Assembly: GCA_020025305.1 (NCBI GenBank)
Contig: JAHHSG010000015.1
Location: 1-56,776 of the forward strand
DNA length: 56,776 nt
Source of the DNA: Oscillospiraceae bacterium
GTDB taxonomy: Bacteria; Bacillota; Clostridia; Oscillospirales; Oscillospiraceae
Direction: 5' to 3'
The number at the start of each line of letters is the position of its first letter. Within the stretch, counting starts at the first letter, position 1. The notes under the pieces were generated by a model that saw only the letters and a list, made by a program, of their open reading frames with translations, ran no database searches and was not told the DNA's origin. The position numbers and the translations under genes were made by a program. Positions 45,946 through 53,744 of this stretch are shown in pieces.

Positions 45946-47205
45946 TTAAACCTCCAAGGCACGATGGCCGATGTCATGGCGGTACATAGCACCGTCAAAG
46001 TGAATTTGTTCCACATTGGCATAAGCGGCATCCACCGCCTCGCGGAGCGTATCTGCTGCAGCAGTAACACCCAGCACTCGACCGCCGTTGGTGACCAGAC
46101 AGCCATCCTTCAGCGCAGCACCGGCCACATAGACCTGTTCCTGCACCTGCGCAGGAATGGTAATGGGAAATCCTTTTTCATAATTGCCGGGATAGCCGTT
46201 GGAGGCCATGACCACACAGCAGCAGGCCCCATCAGAAAACTCCACCTGTGTCTCAGAAAGCGTCTCATTGGTGACCGCCTGCATGATCGTGAGGAGATCG
46301 GTCTTCAGCAGGGGCAGCACCACCTGTGTCTCAGGATCTCCGAAACGGCAATTATACTCAATGACCTTGGGGCCTTCCTTGGTCAGCATCAGTCCGAAGT
46401 ACAAACAGCCCTTAAAGGGACGTCCCTCTGCGGCCATGGCACGGATGGTAGGCAGGAAAATCTTCTCCATGCACTCTGCCGCCACCTCCTTGGTATAGAA
46501 GGGATTCGGCGCAATGGTGCCCATGCCCCCGGTATTGAGGCCCTTGTCACCGTCCAGCGCACGCTTATGATCCATGGAAGACACCATCGGAACCAGCGTT
46601 TTTCCGTCGGTAAAGCTGAGCACGGAGACCTCCGGGCCTTCCAGATATTCCTCAATGACCACACGGGAGCCGCTGTCACCAAAGACGTGCTGGAGCATCA
46701 TGGACTCCACAGCGCTCACCGCTTCTTCCCTGCTCATGGCGATGATAACGCCCTTGCCCAGCGCCAGTCCGTCCGCCTTGATCACCACAGGGATCTTGCA
46801 GGTTTTCACATAGGCAAGAGCATCGTCTGCCGCGGTGAACACTTCATATGCAGCCGTGGGAATGCCGTACTTCTTCATGAGATCTTTGGAGAAAACCTTG
46901 CTGCTCTCAATGACGGCCGCCTTCTTATCCGGGCCGAAGCAGGGAATGCCCTCTGCGTTCAGCGCATCTACTGCGCCCAGTGCCAGCGGATCGTCCGGAG
47001 CCACCACGGCGTAGTCGATTTTCTCTTTACAGGCAAATTGAACCATGCCCTCAATATCCTTAGCACCGATGGGAACGCACACGGCATCTGCGGCAATGCC
47101 GCCGTTGCCGGGAAGTGCATAGATCGTCTCTACGGTGGGATTTTCCTTTAATTTACGGATGATCGCATGTTCACGACCACCGCCGCCTACCACGAGAATT
47201 TTCAT
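45946..47205 (-). CDS. purD: Phosphoribosylamine--glycine ligase
   Basis: Second step of purine synthesis (GAR synthetase), 419 residues. MKILVVGGGGREHAIIRKL is the N-terminal signature and fixes the start at 47205, with AAGGAGG ahead of it; the frame stays open 46 codons further but has no site. The ATP-grasp region includes KADGLALGKGVIIA and NTGGMGTIAPNPFY, and the C-terminal GGRVLGVTAAADTL is conserved. It sits between the AICAR transformylase gene and purL in the operon. Confidence 0.97.
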   Translation of the reverse strand: MKILVVGGGGREHAIIRKLKENPTVETIYALPGNGGIAADAVCVPIGAKDIEGMVQFACKEKIDYAVVAPDDPLALGAVDALNAEGIPCFGPDKKAAVIESSKVFSKDLMKKYGIPTAAYEVFTAADDALAYVKTCKIPVVIKADGLALGKGVIIAMSREEAVSAVESMMLQHVFGDSGSRVVIEEYLEGPEVSVLSFTDGKTLVPMVSSMDHKRALDGDKGLNTGGMGTIAPNPFYTKEVAAECMEKIFLPTIRAMAAEGRPFKGCLYFGLMLTKEGPKVIEYNCRFGDPETQVVLPLLKTDLLTIMQAVTNETLSETQVEFSDGACCCVVMASNGYPGNYEKGFPITIPAQVQEQVYVAGAALKDGCLVTNGGRVLGVTAAADTLREAVDAAYANVEQIHFDGAMYRHDIGHRALEV

Positions 47206-47278
47206 AGGGGAAACCTCCTTCAAAGGTTTTATTACAAGCCAAAAAGGGGGAGTTGATGCCTCCCCCTCTTGGGTTATA

Positions 47279-48457
47279 TCAATGATGGAACAGACGCAGA
47301 CCAGTAAAGGCCATGGTGATGCCGTACTTGTTGGCTGTAGCAATCACATGGTCATCACGGATGGAGCCGCCGGGCTCGGCGATGTACTGCACGCCGCTCT
47401 TGCGGGCACGCTCTACATTATCGCCGAAGGGGAAGAACGCATCGCTGCCCACCGTCACGCCGGACTGGGTGGCAATCCACGCCTTCTTTTCCTCCAACGT
47501 CAGCACCTCCGGCTTGACCTTAAAGGTCTGCTGCCACACGCCATCCGCCAGCACATCCTCGTACTCGTCAGAGGTGTAGATGTCAATGGCATTGTCACGG
47601 TCGGGGCGGCGAATCCCGTCCACAAACTGCAGGCCCAGTACCTTGGGATGCTGGCGCAGATACCAGTTATCTGCCTTCTGCCCTGCCAGTCGGGTGCAGT
47701 GAATGCGGCTTTGCTGACCGGCACCCACACCGATGGCCTGTCCGTCCTTCACATAGCAGACAGAGTTGGACTGGGTATACTTCAAGGTAATGAGAGCCAC
47801 GATCATGTCGATCTTAGCGCTCTCGGGCAGTTCCCGATTGTCAGTGACGATGTTCTCCAGCAGGCTCTCGTCGATTTTGGAGTCATTGTGACCCTGTGCG
47901 AAGGTCACGCCGAACACATCCTTGCACTCCTGCTGTGCCGGTACATAGGCGGGGTCGATCTGCACTACGTTGTAATTTCCCTTCTTCTTGGTCCGGAGGA
48001 TCTCCAATGCCTCCTCGGTATAGCCGGGAGCAATGATGCCGTCAGACACCTCACCCTTAAGGTAACGAGCCGTATCGGCATCACACACATCGGAGAGCGC
48101 TGCCCAGTCGCCGTAGGAGCACAGACGGTCAGCGCCGCGGGCACGGATATAGGCGCAGGCAATGGGGCTCAGATCCCCCTCGCCCTCCACAAAATACATC
48201 TTGCGGTCAGTCTCACTCAAAGGCAAACCCACAGCAGCACCGGCGGGAGAAACATGCTTAAAGGAGGCGGCGGACGGCAGCCCAGTGGCCTCTTTCAGCT
48301 CCTTGACCAGCTGCCAGGCGTTGAAAGCGTCCAGGAAGTTGATGTATCCGGGGCGGCCGTTGAGCACCTGCACCGGCAGTTCAGAGCCGTCCTTCATGTA
48401 GATGCGGGCGGGTTTCTGATTGGGATTACATCCGTATTTCAGTTCAAATTCCTTCAT
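47279..48457 (-). CDS. purH: AICAR transformylase (PurH C-terminal domain as a separate protein)
   Basis: Formylates AICAR with 10-formyl-THF. It has 392 residues, whereas full bifunctional PurH has about 520: the N-terminal IMP cyclohydrolase domain is absent. LKYGCNPNQKPA, SFKHVSPAGAAVG (with the catalytic Lys and His) and GAGQQSRIHCTRLAGQKAD are the transformylase motifs; FFPFGDNVERA and GGSIRDD lie near the end. The missing cyclohydrolase is supplied by the next gene upstream at 48459-49091. Intermediate channelling would therefore differ from bifunctional PurH. Confidence 0.94.
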   Translation of the reverse strand: MKEFELKYGCNPNQKPARIYMKDGSELPVQVLNGRPGYINFLDAFNAWQLVKELKEATGLPSAASFKHVSPAGAAVGLPLSETDRKMYFVEGEGDLSPIACAYIRARGADRLCSYGDWAALSDVCDADTARYLKGEVSDGIIAPGYTEEALEILRTKKKGNYNVVQIDPAYVPAQQECKDVFGVTFAQGHNDSKIDESLLENIVTDNRELPESAKIDMIVALITLKYTQSNSVCYVKDGQAIGVGAGQQSRIHCTRLAGQKADNWYLRQHPKVLGLQFVDGIRRPDRDNAIDIYTSDEYEDVLADGVWQQTFKVKPEVLTLEEKKAWIATQSGVTVGSDAFFPFGDNVERARKSGVQYIAEPGGSIRDDHVIATANKYGITMAFTGLRLFHH

Positions 48458-48458
48458 T

Positions 48459-49091
48459 TTACGCCTCCTGATGCTTATTGTAAATGGTCACCTTACCGCC
48501 CACATTGGCGTAAAGCGCAACCTTATTGTCCTCATTGAGGGCCGCCCAGACCTCGTCGGCCTCGGGCATGGAGACCTCCATCGGCTCCCCTGCAAAGCTG
48601 GGCAGCGGATTGCCGTCGCCCTGATAGGTGCTGATGAAGTAGCCCTTGCCCTCTTCACAGCCCTCATAGCAGAAAAATTCACGGAGACATTTACCGTCCT
48701 TCTCCTTGAGAATGGACATCTCAAAGCTGCCGTCATCGCGGAGGAAGGCGGAAATGCGGGGGGTATAGTTGGGGAAATCCGGCTCATATTCCCGGGTCAT
48801 AAGGCCCTTGCGGAAGTCGCCGAAATCCCGAATGGTATCGGTCTGATCTCCATTGGTGACAATCAGCCCCTCCGCCACACGGCGGACAGGATGGTAAATG
48901 ATCAGGCTGGGATCTTCCAGCTTGGAGGGATCGTAGGCCTTGGTGCGAATGCCGTCCTCCGTCTCCTCAAAGATACGGTTGCGGCTGTTCTCACTGCGTC
49001 CCATAATGAAATAGTAAACACGGTCTTTGCCCACCACGATACCGCGGCCGGGATAGGAGGTCTCCTTCAGAAATGTCAGCAGATCTCTCAT
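48459..49091 (-). CDS. IMP cyclohydrolase, PurO-like
   Basis: Closes the ring of FAICAR to IMP, the final step of the pathway. It has 210 residues and resembles the archaeal PurO fold (an Ntn-type structure) rather than the PurH N-terminal domain. YPGRGIVVGKDRVYYFIMG, RSENSRNRIF and PSLIIYHPVRRV are the recognisable stretches; the reference to FAICAR is by family. It lies in the purine operon between purN and the transformylase, with one base between it and the transformylase start, exactly where a full purH would be. Confidence 0.88.
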   Translation of the reverse strand: MRDLLTFLKETSYPGRGIVVGKDRVYYFIMGRSENSRNRIFEETEDGIRTKAYDPSKLEDPSLIIYHPVRRVAEGLIVTNGDQTDTIRDFGDFRKGLMTREYEPDFPNYTPRISAFLRDDGSFEMSILKEKDGKCLREFFCYEGCEEGKGYFISTYQGDGNPLPSFAGEPMEVSMPEADEVWAALNEDNKVALYANVGGKVTIYNKHQEA

Positions 49092-49654
49092 AGTTCCATC
49101 TCCTTTGCAACTTTCTCAATAGCGCGGGGCAGCAAGAGCCACTCCGCTTCCTCCATAACGCGGCGCTGCAGTGTCTCCGGGGTATCCTCCGGCAGCACAT
49201 CCACCGCCTTTTGATAGACAATTTCTCCGCCATCGGGCACTTCATTCACAAAATGTACGGTAGCGCCAGTTACCTTTACACCCTTTGCAAGAGCGGCCTC
49301 ATGGACATGCAATCCATACATTCCCTTGCCGCAGAAAGACGGGATCAAGGACGGATGTACATTGAGAATCCGCCGATCCCACCGGGCGGTAAATTCCGCA
49401 GAGAGAATGCGCATATAACCGGCCAGCACAATCAGCTCAATGCCGTGCTCCTCCAGCGCCTTCTGGATCTCCGTCTCCTCACGCAGCACCAGCGCAGGCA
49501 CGCCATACTTTTCGGCACGGCACAGGGCATAGGCGTCGGCGCGGCTGGAGATCACCAGCGATACCTCCGCCGAGTGGATCACACTTCCCTGGGCGTCTAA
49601 TATCGCCTGCAGGTTTGTGCCGCCGCCGGAGACGAACACCGCCGTCTTTACCAT
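49088..49654 (-). CDS. purN: Phosphoribosylglycinamide formyltransferase
   Basis: Third step (GAR transformylase), using 10-formyl-THF. It has 188 residues. AVFVSGGGTNLQAILDA near the start, the catalytic motif LAGYMRILSAEF, NVHPSLIPSFCG and TGATVHFVNEVPDGGEIV with the catalytic His and Asp are all present. It overlaps purM (7 bases) and the IMP cyclohydrolase gene (ATGA). Confidence 0.97.
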   Translation of the reverse strand: MVKTAVFVSGGGTNLQAILDAQGSVIHSAEVSLVISSRADAYALCRAEKYGVPALVLREETEIQKALEEHGIELIVLAGYMRILSAEFTARWDRRILNVHPSLIPSFCGKGMYGLHVHEAALAKGVKVTGATVHFVNEVPDGGEIVYQKAVDVLPEDTPETLQRRVMEEAEWLLLPRAIEKVAKEMEL

Positions 49655-50643
49655 AGTCTGACCCCCTCGCCGCTCTCGCAGACGCCCAACACATAAGCGT
49701 CCGGCACGGCGGCGAGTGCCGCGTCCACATCCTCCTTAGGAATCACGATCATCATACCAACGCCCATGTTATAGGTGTTGTACATATCACGCTCCGGCAC
49801 ATTGCCGGCCTCGGCGATCTTGCGGAAGATATCGGGCACACGAACATCGCTCTTACGGATGGCGGCGCAGATGCCATCGGGCAGCGCGCGGGGAATATTT
49901 TCATAAAAACCACCGCCGGTGATGTGGGCGCAGGCCTTGATCTTGGCAACCTCTGCCATGGCCTGCACATCCTTCACATAGATGCGGGTGGGTGTCAGCA
50001 GTTCACGGCCCAGCTCCCCGGCCAGCTGCTCCTCGGTGAATACCTTGCGCACCAGAGAGAAGCCGTTGGAATGAACGCCGGTAGAAGGCAGGGCGATGAG
50101 CACATCCCCCTCGGTAATGGTGTCGGGGCGGAACATCTTTTCACGATCCACCACACCTACGGCAAATCCGGCCAGATCATACTCCTCCTCCGGCATCATG
50201 CCGGGGTGCTCCGCTGTCTCGCCGCCGATGAGGGCAGCGCCGGACTGGACACAGCCCTCGGCGACACCGCCGACGATTTCGGCAATGCGCTCGGGCACAT
50301 TTTTGCCGCAGGCGATATAGTCCAGAAAGAAGAGGGGCTGCGCACCGCAGCAAATAATATCGTTCACGCACATAGCCACGCAGTCAATGCCGATGGTGTC
50401 GTGCTTATCCTGCAGGAAAGCCACCTTCAGCTTAGTACCCACGCCGTCGGTGCCGGAGACCAGAATCGGCTCCTTCATCCCCTGCAGCTGGGGCAGAAAC
50501 AGGCCGCCAAAGCCGCCGATACTATCAATAGCACCGGCTGTCTTAGTCCGTGCCACGTGCTTTTTCATCAATTCTACCGAGCGGTAGCCGGCAGTAATAT
50601 CCACGCCTGCGGCGGCATAGGAAGCGGAGAAGCTCTTGCTCAT
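49648..50643 (-). CDS. purM: Phosphoribosylformylglycinamidine cyclo-ligase
   Basis: AIR synthetase, 331 residues. YAAAGVDITAGYRSVELM at the start, SGTDGVGTKLKVAF near 78 (the ATP/substrate loop) and GGETAEHPGMMPEEEYDLAG are hallmarks of the PurM fold. ATG 50643 follows GGAAGAG; the frame stays open 8 codons upstream. It lies 30 bases after purF. Confidence 0.97.
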   Translation of the reverse strand: MSKSFSASYAAAGVDITAGYRSVELMKKHVARTKTAGAIDSIGGFGGLFLPQLQGMKEPILVSGTDGVGTKLKVAFLQDKHDTIGIDCVAMCVNDIICCGAQPLFFLDYIACGKNVPERIAEIVGGVAEGCVQSGAALIGGETAEHPGMMPEEEYDLAGFAVGVVDREKMFRPDTITEGDVLIALPSTGVHSNGFSLVRKVFTEEQLAGELGRELLTPTRIYVKDVQAMAEVAKIKACAHITGGGFYENIPRALPDGICAAIRKSDVRVPDIFRKIAEAGNVPERDMYNTYNMGVGMMIVIPKEDVDAALAAVPDAYVLGVCESGEGVRLW

Positions 50644-50673
50644 GGTTCTCTTCCTTTCTTTATCCAAAAATTC

Positions 50674-52095
50674 TTATTCCTTGCCTGTCCAGCAGTAGGT
50701 GCACAGGCATTCCTTATCGATATTGATGGCCTCCAACAGCCCCTCAAGGCTCTGGAATCCCATGGAGTCGAAGCCAAACCTTTCGCAGATAGCCTCCAGA
50801 AGGCGCTGTCCGCGCTCTGTATTGCGGTCGGTATATTCGTCGATGTGGCGGATGCCCTCCTGCCCCTCCAGCTCCAGCACAATGCGCCGCACCAGCAAAT
50901 CCATTTCGGACTTGTTGCGGGAGAAGTTCAGATAGGGGCAGCTATAGGCCAGGGGCGGGCAGGCACAGCGCATATGTACCTCTTTGGCACCGTTCTGATA
51001 GAGGAAGTCCACCGTCTCTCCCAGCTGCGTGCCGCGAACAATGGAGTCATCCACCAGCAGCAATTTTTTGTCCCGGATGAGTTCCGGCACAGGAATCTGC
51101 TTCATTTCCGCCACCTGACTGCGTGCCTTCTGTCCCCCGGTCATGAAAGAACGGGACCATGTGGGGGTATACTTGACAAAGGGGCGGGCAAACGTTTTAC
51201 CGCTGCGATTGGCATAACCGATGGCATGGGGAATACCGGAGTCCGGCATACCTGCCACAATATCCACATCCGGCATCGTCCCGGCATCCATCTCATCCTG
51301 CGCCATAATCTCACCATTACGACAGCGCATGACCTCTACATTGGAGCCCTCATAGTTGGAGTTGGGGTAGCCGTAATAGCTCCAAAGGAAGCCGCAAATA
51401 CGCATTTTATTCCCGGCAGGAGCCAGTGTCTTGTAACCGTTACGGGTCACTTCCACGATTTCCTGCGGCCCCAGCTCATAGGCATCGTTATAGCCCAGCT
51501 TGTGATAGGCAAAGGATTCAAAGGAGACACAGCACCCTTCCTCGCTCTGTCCCACCAGCACCGGCAGACGCCCCAGCTTATCCCGCGCGGCAATGATGCG
51601 GTTTTCCTGCAGAATCAGGATGGTACATGAGCCACGGATCACATCCTGCGCGTGGCGGATTCCCTCCACCAGAGAATCCTTCTGGTTAATGAGGGCCGCC
51701 GTCAATTCCGTGGAATTGATCTCCCCACTGCTCATGGCCATAAACTGATGGCCGTGGTCGGAAAAATACTGTCCCACCAATTCCTCGGCATTATTGATAA
51801 TGCCCACGGTAGTGATGGCGTAGAGTCCCAGATGGGAGCGCACCAGCAGCGGCTGAGGGTCGCTGTCACTGATGCAGCCGATGCCGCTCCAGCCGGAGAA
51901 TTCGTCCAAATCTTCGGCAAACTTCGTGCGGAACGGGGTACTTTCAATATTATGGATCTGGCGATGGTAGCCGTTGTTTTTATCGTAGACCACCATGCCG
52001 CCGCGGCGGGTGCCCAGATGGGAATGATAGTCAACGCCGAAAAAGAGATCCGTGGCGATATCGCGGTTGGAAACCGCTCCGAAAAATCCTCCCAT
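50674..52095 (-). CDS. purF: Amidophosphoribosyltransferase-like protein lacking the N-terminal Cys nucleophile
   Basis: First committed step: PRPP plus ammonia from glutamine to phosphoribosylamine. It has 473 residues. The PRPP loop LLLVDDSIVRGTQLGETVDF (near 345) and DIVAGMPDSGIPHAIGYA are intact. The N-terminus, however, reads MGGFFGAVSNRD: usual PurF has MCG(I/V)xG, with Cys1 after Met removal as the glutaminase nucleophile. Other glutaminase residues (HLGTRRGGM, AITTVGIINNAEEL) remain. ATG 52095 overlaps the purC stop (TAATG), and no alternative start gives a Cys. I recall similar MGGFFG proteins in Bacteroides and Clostridia. The enzyme may use free ammonia or another donor. A cysteine-rich C-terminus, ECLCTYCWTG, may bind a metal. 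Confidence 0.88.
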   Translation of the reverse strand: MGGFFGAVSNRDIATDLFFGVDYHSHLGTRRGGMVVYDKNNGYHRQIHNIESTPFRTKFAEDLDEFSGWSGIGCISDSDPQPLLVRSHLGLYAITTVGIINNAEELVGQYFSDHGHQFMAMSSGEINSTELTAALINQKDSLVEGIRHAQDVIRGSCTILILQENRIIAARDKLGRLPVLVGQSEEGCCVSFESFAYHKLGYNDAYELGPQEIVEVTRNGYKTLAPAGNKMRICGFLWSYYGYPNSNYEGSNVEVMRCRNGEIMAQDEMDAGTMPDVDIVAGMPDSGIPHAIGYANRSGKTFARPFVKYTPTWSRSFMTGGQKARSQVAEMKQIPVPELIRDKKLLLVDDSIVRGTQLGETVDFLYQNGAKEVHMRCACPPLAYSCPYLNFSRNKSEMDLLVRRIVLELEGQEGIRHIDEYTDRNTERGQRLLEAICERFGFDSMGFQSLEGLLEAINIDKECLCTYCWTGKE

Positions 52096-52775
52096 TAGGC
52101 AAAGAACAGTTCGGAGAGTGTCATGGGATCGATGTAGGAACCGTCCTTATAGACACGCATATTGCCGGAAGCCACTTCGTCAATCAGCATCACATTGCCA
52201 TCGGCGTCGTAGCCAAACTCAAACTTGATATCGTAGAGATCCAGACCCTTCTCTTTCAGGTCGTCAGCCACGATCTTGGTAATCTTCTGGGTCATGTCCT
52301 TGATGTCCTCATACTGGCTGTCGCTCATCACGCCCAGCGCCACCAGAGCATCCTTGGTAACCAGAGGATCGCCCAGGGCGTCATTCTTAAAGGTTGTCTC
52401 CACATAGGCAGGCAGATCGGCACCCTCTTCAATATAATCGCCATAACGGCGCAGGAAACTACCGACAGCCTTGTAGCGGCAAATGACTTCCAGACCGTGC
52501 CCAAACACCTTCGCGGGCAAAACTTCCATTGTGGTGTCATCGAGATTGGCGGAGATGTAATGCGTCTTAATGCCAGCGGCGTTGATCTTCTCAAAGAAGT
52601 AAATAGACATGCGCAGGTTCACATCGCCTACGCCGTCGATGGTCAGGCCCACAGCATTCTCACCGGGATCGAACTTGCCGTCCTTGCCGGTGCAGTCGTC
52701 TTTAAACTTCAAAAGGCAATTGCCGTTATCCAAGCTGTAAACATTCTTGGTCTTACCTGTATAAATCAGTTCCAT
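52095..52775 (-). CDS. purC: SAICAR synthetase
   Basis: Joins aspartate to CAIR. It has 226 residues. The start MELIYTGKTKNVYSLDNG, the ATP-loop KFKDDCTGKDGKFDPGENA, TFKNDALGDPLV and the C-terminal LIDEVASGNMRVYKDGSYID mark the family. It is second in the operon, after purE, and shares TAATG with purF. Confidence 0.96.
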   Translation of the reverse strand: MELIYTGKTKNVYSLDNGNCLLKFKDDCTGKDGKFDPGENAVGLTIDGVGDVNLRMSIYFFEKINAAGIKTHYISANLDDTTMEVLPAKVFGHGLEVICRYKAVGSFLRRYGDYIEEGADLPAYVETTFKNDALGDPLVTKDALVALGVMSDSQYEDIKDMTQKITKIVADDLKEKGLDLYDIKFEFGYDADGNVMLIDEVASGNMRVYKDGSYIDPMTLSELFFA

Positions 52776-52816
52776 GTCTTCTATCTCCTTAAATAAATAT
52801 GTATTTCTATGTTGTT

Positions 52817-53305
52817 TTACTGAAACTTGGCCCGCAGCTCGGCATCCTTAGCAAGGACGGCTTGCTTCTCTTTTTCACGGGCCGCCACCAGTTTGTCCGC
52901 CAGCACCGGATCACCCAACGCCAGGATCTCCACGGCCAGCAGAGCCGCATTCTTAGCCCCATCAATGGCCACCGTGGCCACCGGAATCCCGGAGGGCATC
53001 ATCACGGTCGACAAAAGTGCATCCATGCCATCCAGATTTGTGGACTTGCACGGGATGCCAATCACCGGCAGCGTCGTGTTGGCTGCAACGGCACCGGCCA
53101 GATGAGCTGCCATCCCGGCAGCGGCAATCAGCACGGAAAAGCCGTTCTCTTTGGCAGTGGCTGCAAAGTCGCGTGCTTCCTCCGGGCAGCGGTGCGCGGA
53201 CAGGACACGCACTTCAAAGGGGACCCCATACTCCTGCAGCACACCGATGGCCTTTTCCACCACCGGCAGATCGCTGGCGCTGCCCATCACAATGCCTACT
53301 TTCAT
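52817..53305 (-). CDS. purE: N5-CAIR mutase (PurE)
   Basis: Rearranges N5-CAIR to CAIR. It has 162 residues from ATG 53305, chosen because TAGGAGG is eight bases ahead; the ATG at 53311 is too close. VGIVMGSASDLPVVEKA (phosphate loop), VLSAHRCPEEARDF and AAAGMAAHLAGAVAANT are the class I signatures. A class I PurE needs PurK, which is not in the window; it may be elsewhere, or the enzyme may use CO2 directly as class II forms do. It is the first gene of the operon, behind the ZTP riboswitch. Confidence 0.95.
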   Translation of the reverse strand: MKVGIVMGSASDLPVVEKAIGVLQEYGVPFEVRVLSAHRCPEEARDFAATAKENGFSVLIAAAGMAAHLAGAVAANTTLPVIGIPCKSTNLDGMDALLSTVMMPSGIPVATVAIDGAKNAALLAVEILALGDPVLADKLVAAREKEKQAVLAKDAELRAKFQ

Positions 53306-53336
53306 TTTCATACCTCCTATATCTGTTCAAGAAAAA

Positions 53337-53444
53337 AGCAGACCTTTCCACTTTAGAAGATCAGTCTGCCCAGGCGGTCGGCGTTTCTCTGCGCAGATCC
53401 CATGTGGTACTCCACTTCCGCCAGTAACTGCGCAATTTTTTGTT
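53337..53444 (-). promoter_or_regulatory. ZTP (pfl) riboswitch controlling the purine operon
   Basis: On the minus strand the 5' domain contains ACTGGCG, an inner hairpin GTGGAGTACCAC and TGGGAT (about 53427-53393), and the 3' domain carries CCGCCTGGGCA (about 53379-53369), the pfl/ZTP core. A terminator follows: GCAGAC (from 53372) pairs with GTCTGC just before TTTTTT (to 53337), overlapping the CTGGGCA element. Ligand binding would hold that element and prevent terminator formation, turning genes on when ZTP signals low 10-formyl-THF. Placed ahead of ten purine genes plus fhs, this is the expected target. Confidence 0.92.
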
Positions 53445-53450
53445 AATTCT

Positions 53451-53479
53451 ATTATAATCTTCCCTTTTTTCACCGTCAA
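53451..53479 (-). promoter_or_regulatory. Promoter of the purine operon
   Basis: Minus strand TTGACG (53479-53474), 17-base spacer, TATAAT (53456-53451). Start near 53444, directly 5' of the ZTP aptamer. No PurBox repeats are evident. Confidence 0.85.
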
Positions 53480-53620
53480 TCCACAACGGGGCTTCTTGCT
53501 ATAGCAGCTTTTGATAGCAGCGTTCAGCCCCATTTATGGAACACTCTTTTTTCATGCTGCGTGGTGGAAACTGTCAAAAAAAAGGCGGAAATTTATAAAA
53601 ATATTCTGTGCTTTTGGTTG

Positions 53621-53649
53621 TTGTTCTATAGGCAAATGCATGTTATACT
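53621..53649 (+). promoter_or_regulatory. Extended -10 promoter of guaB
   Basis: TTGTTC (53621-53626), 17-base spacer and TATACT (53644-53649), preceded by TGt at 53641-53643. Start near 53656. The stretch 53480-53620 between the two divergent promoters holds nothing else I recognise. Confidence 0.65.
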
Positions 53650-53673
53650 AACAAAAATACATTCGTTGACGTT

Positions 53674-53717
53674 GCATTTCAGGTTTTGACAAGCACAAAA
53701 CAGGAAATGCTTTTTTT
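53674..53717 (+). terminator. Terminator hairpin in the guaB leader (possible attenuator)
   Basis: Stem GCATTTC/GAAATGC and inner stem GTTTTG/CAAAAC, separated by a symmetric AG/AG internal loop, closing on ACAAGCA, followed by seven T. It lies only about 18 bases after the predicted transcription start and 27 bases before the guaB start. Confidence 0.8.
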
Positions 53718-53744
53718 AAAAGTTTTTTTGTGAGGTGTTGTGTT

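Noticed and set aside
49924..51630. A 568-codon plus-strand frame
   Set aside because: Antisense shadow of purM and purF in the purine operon.
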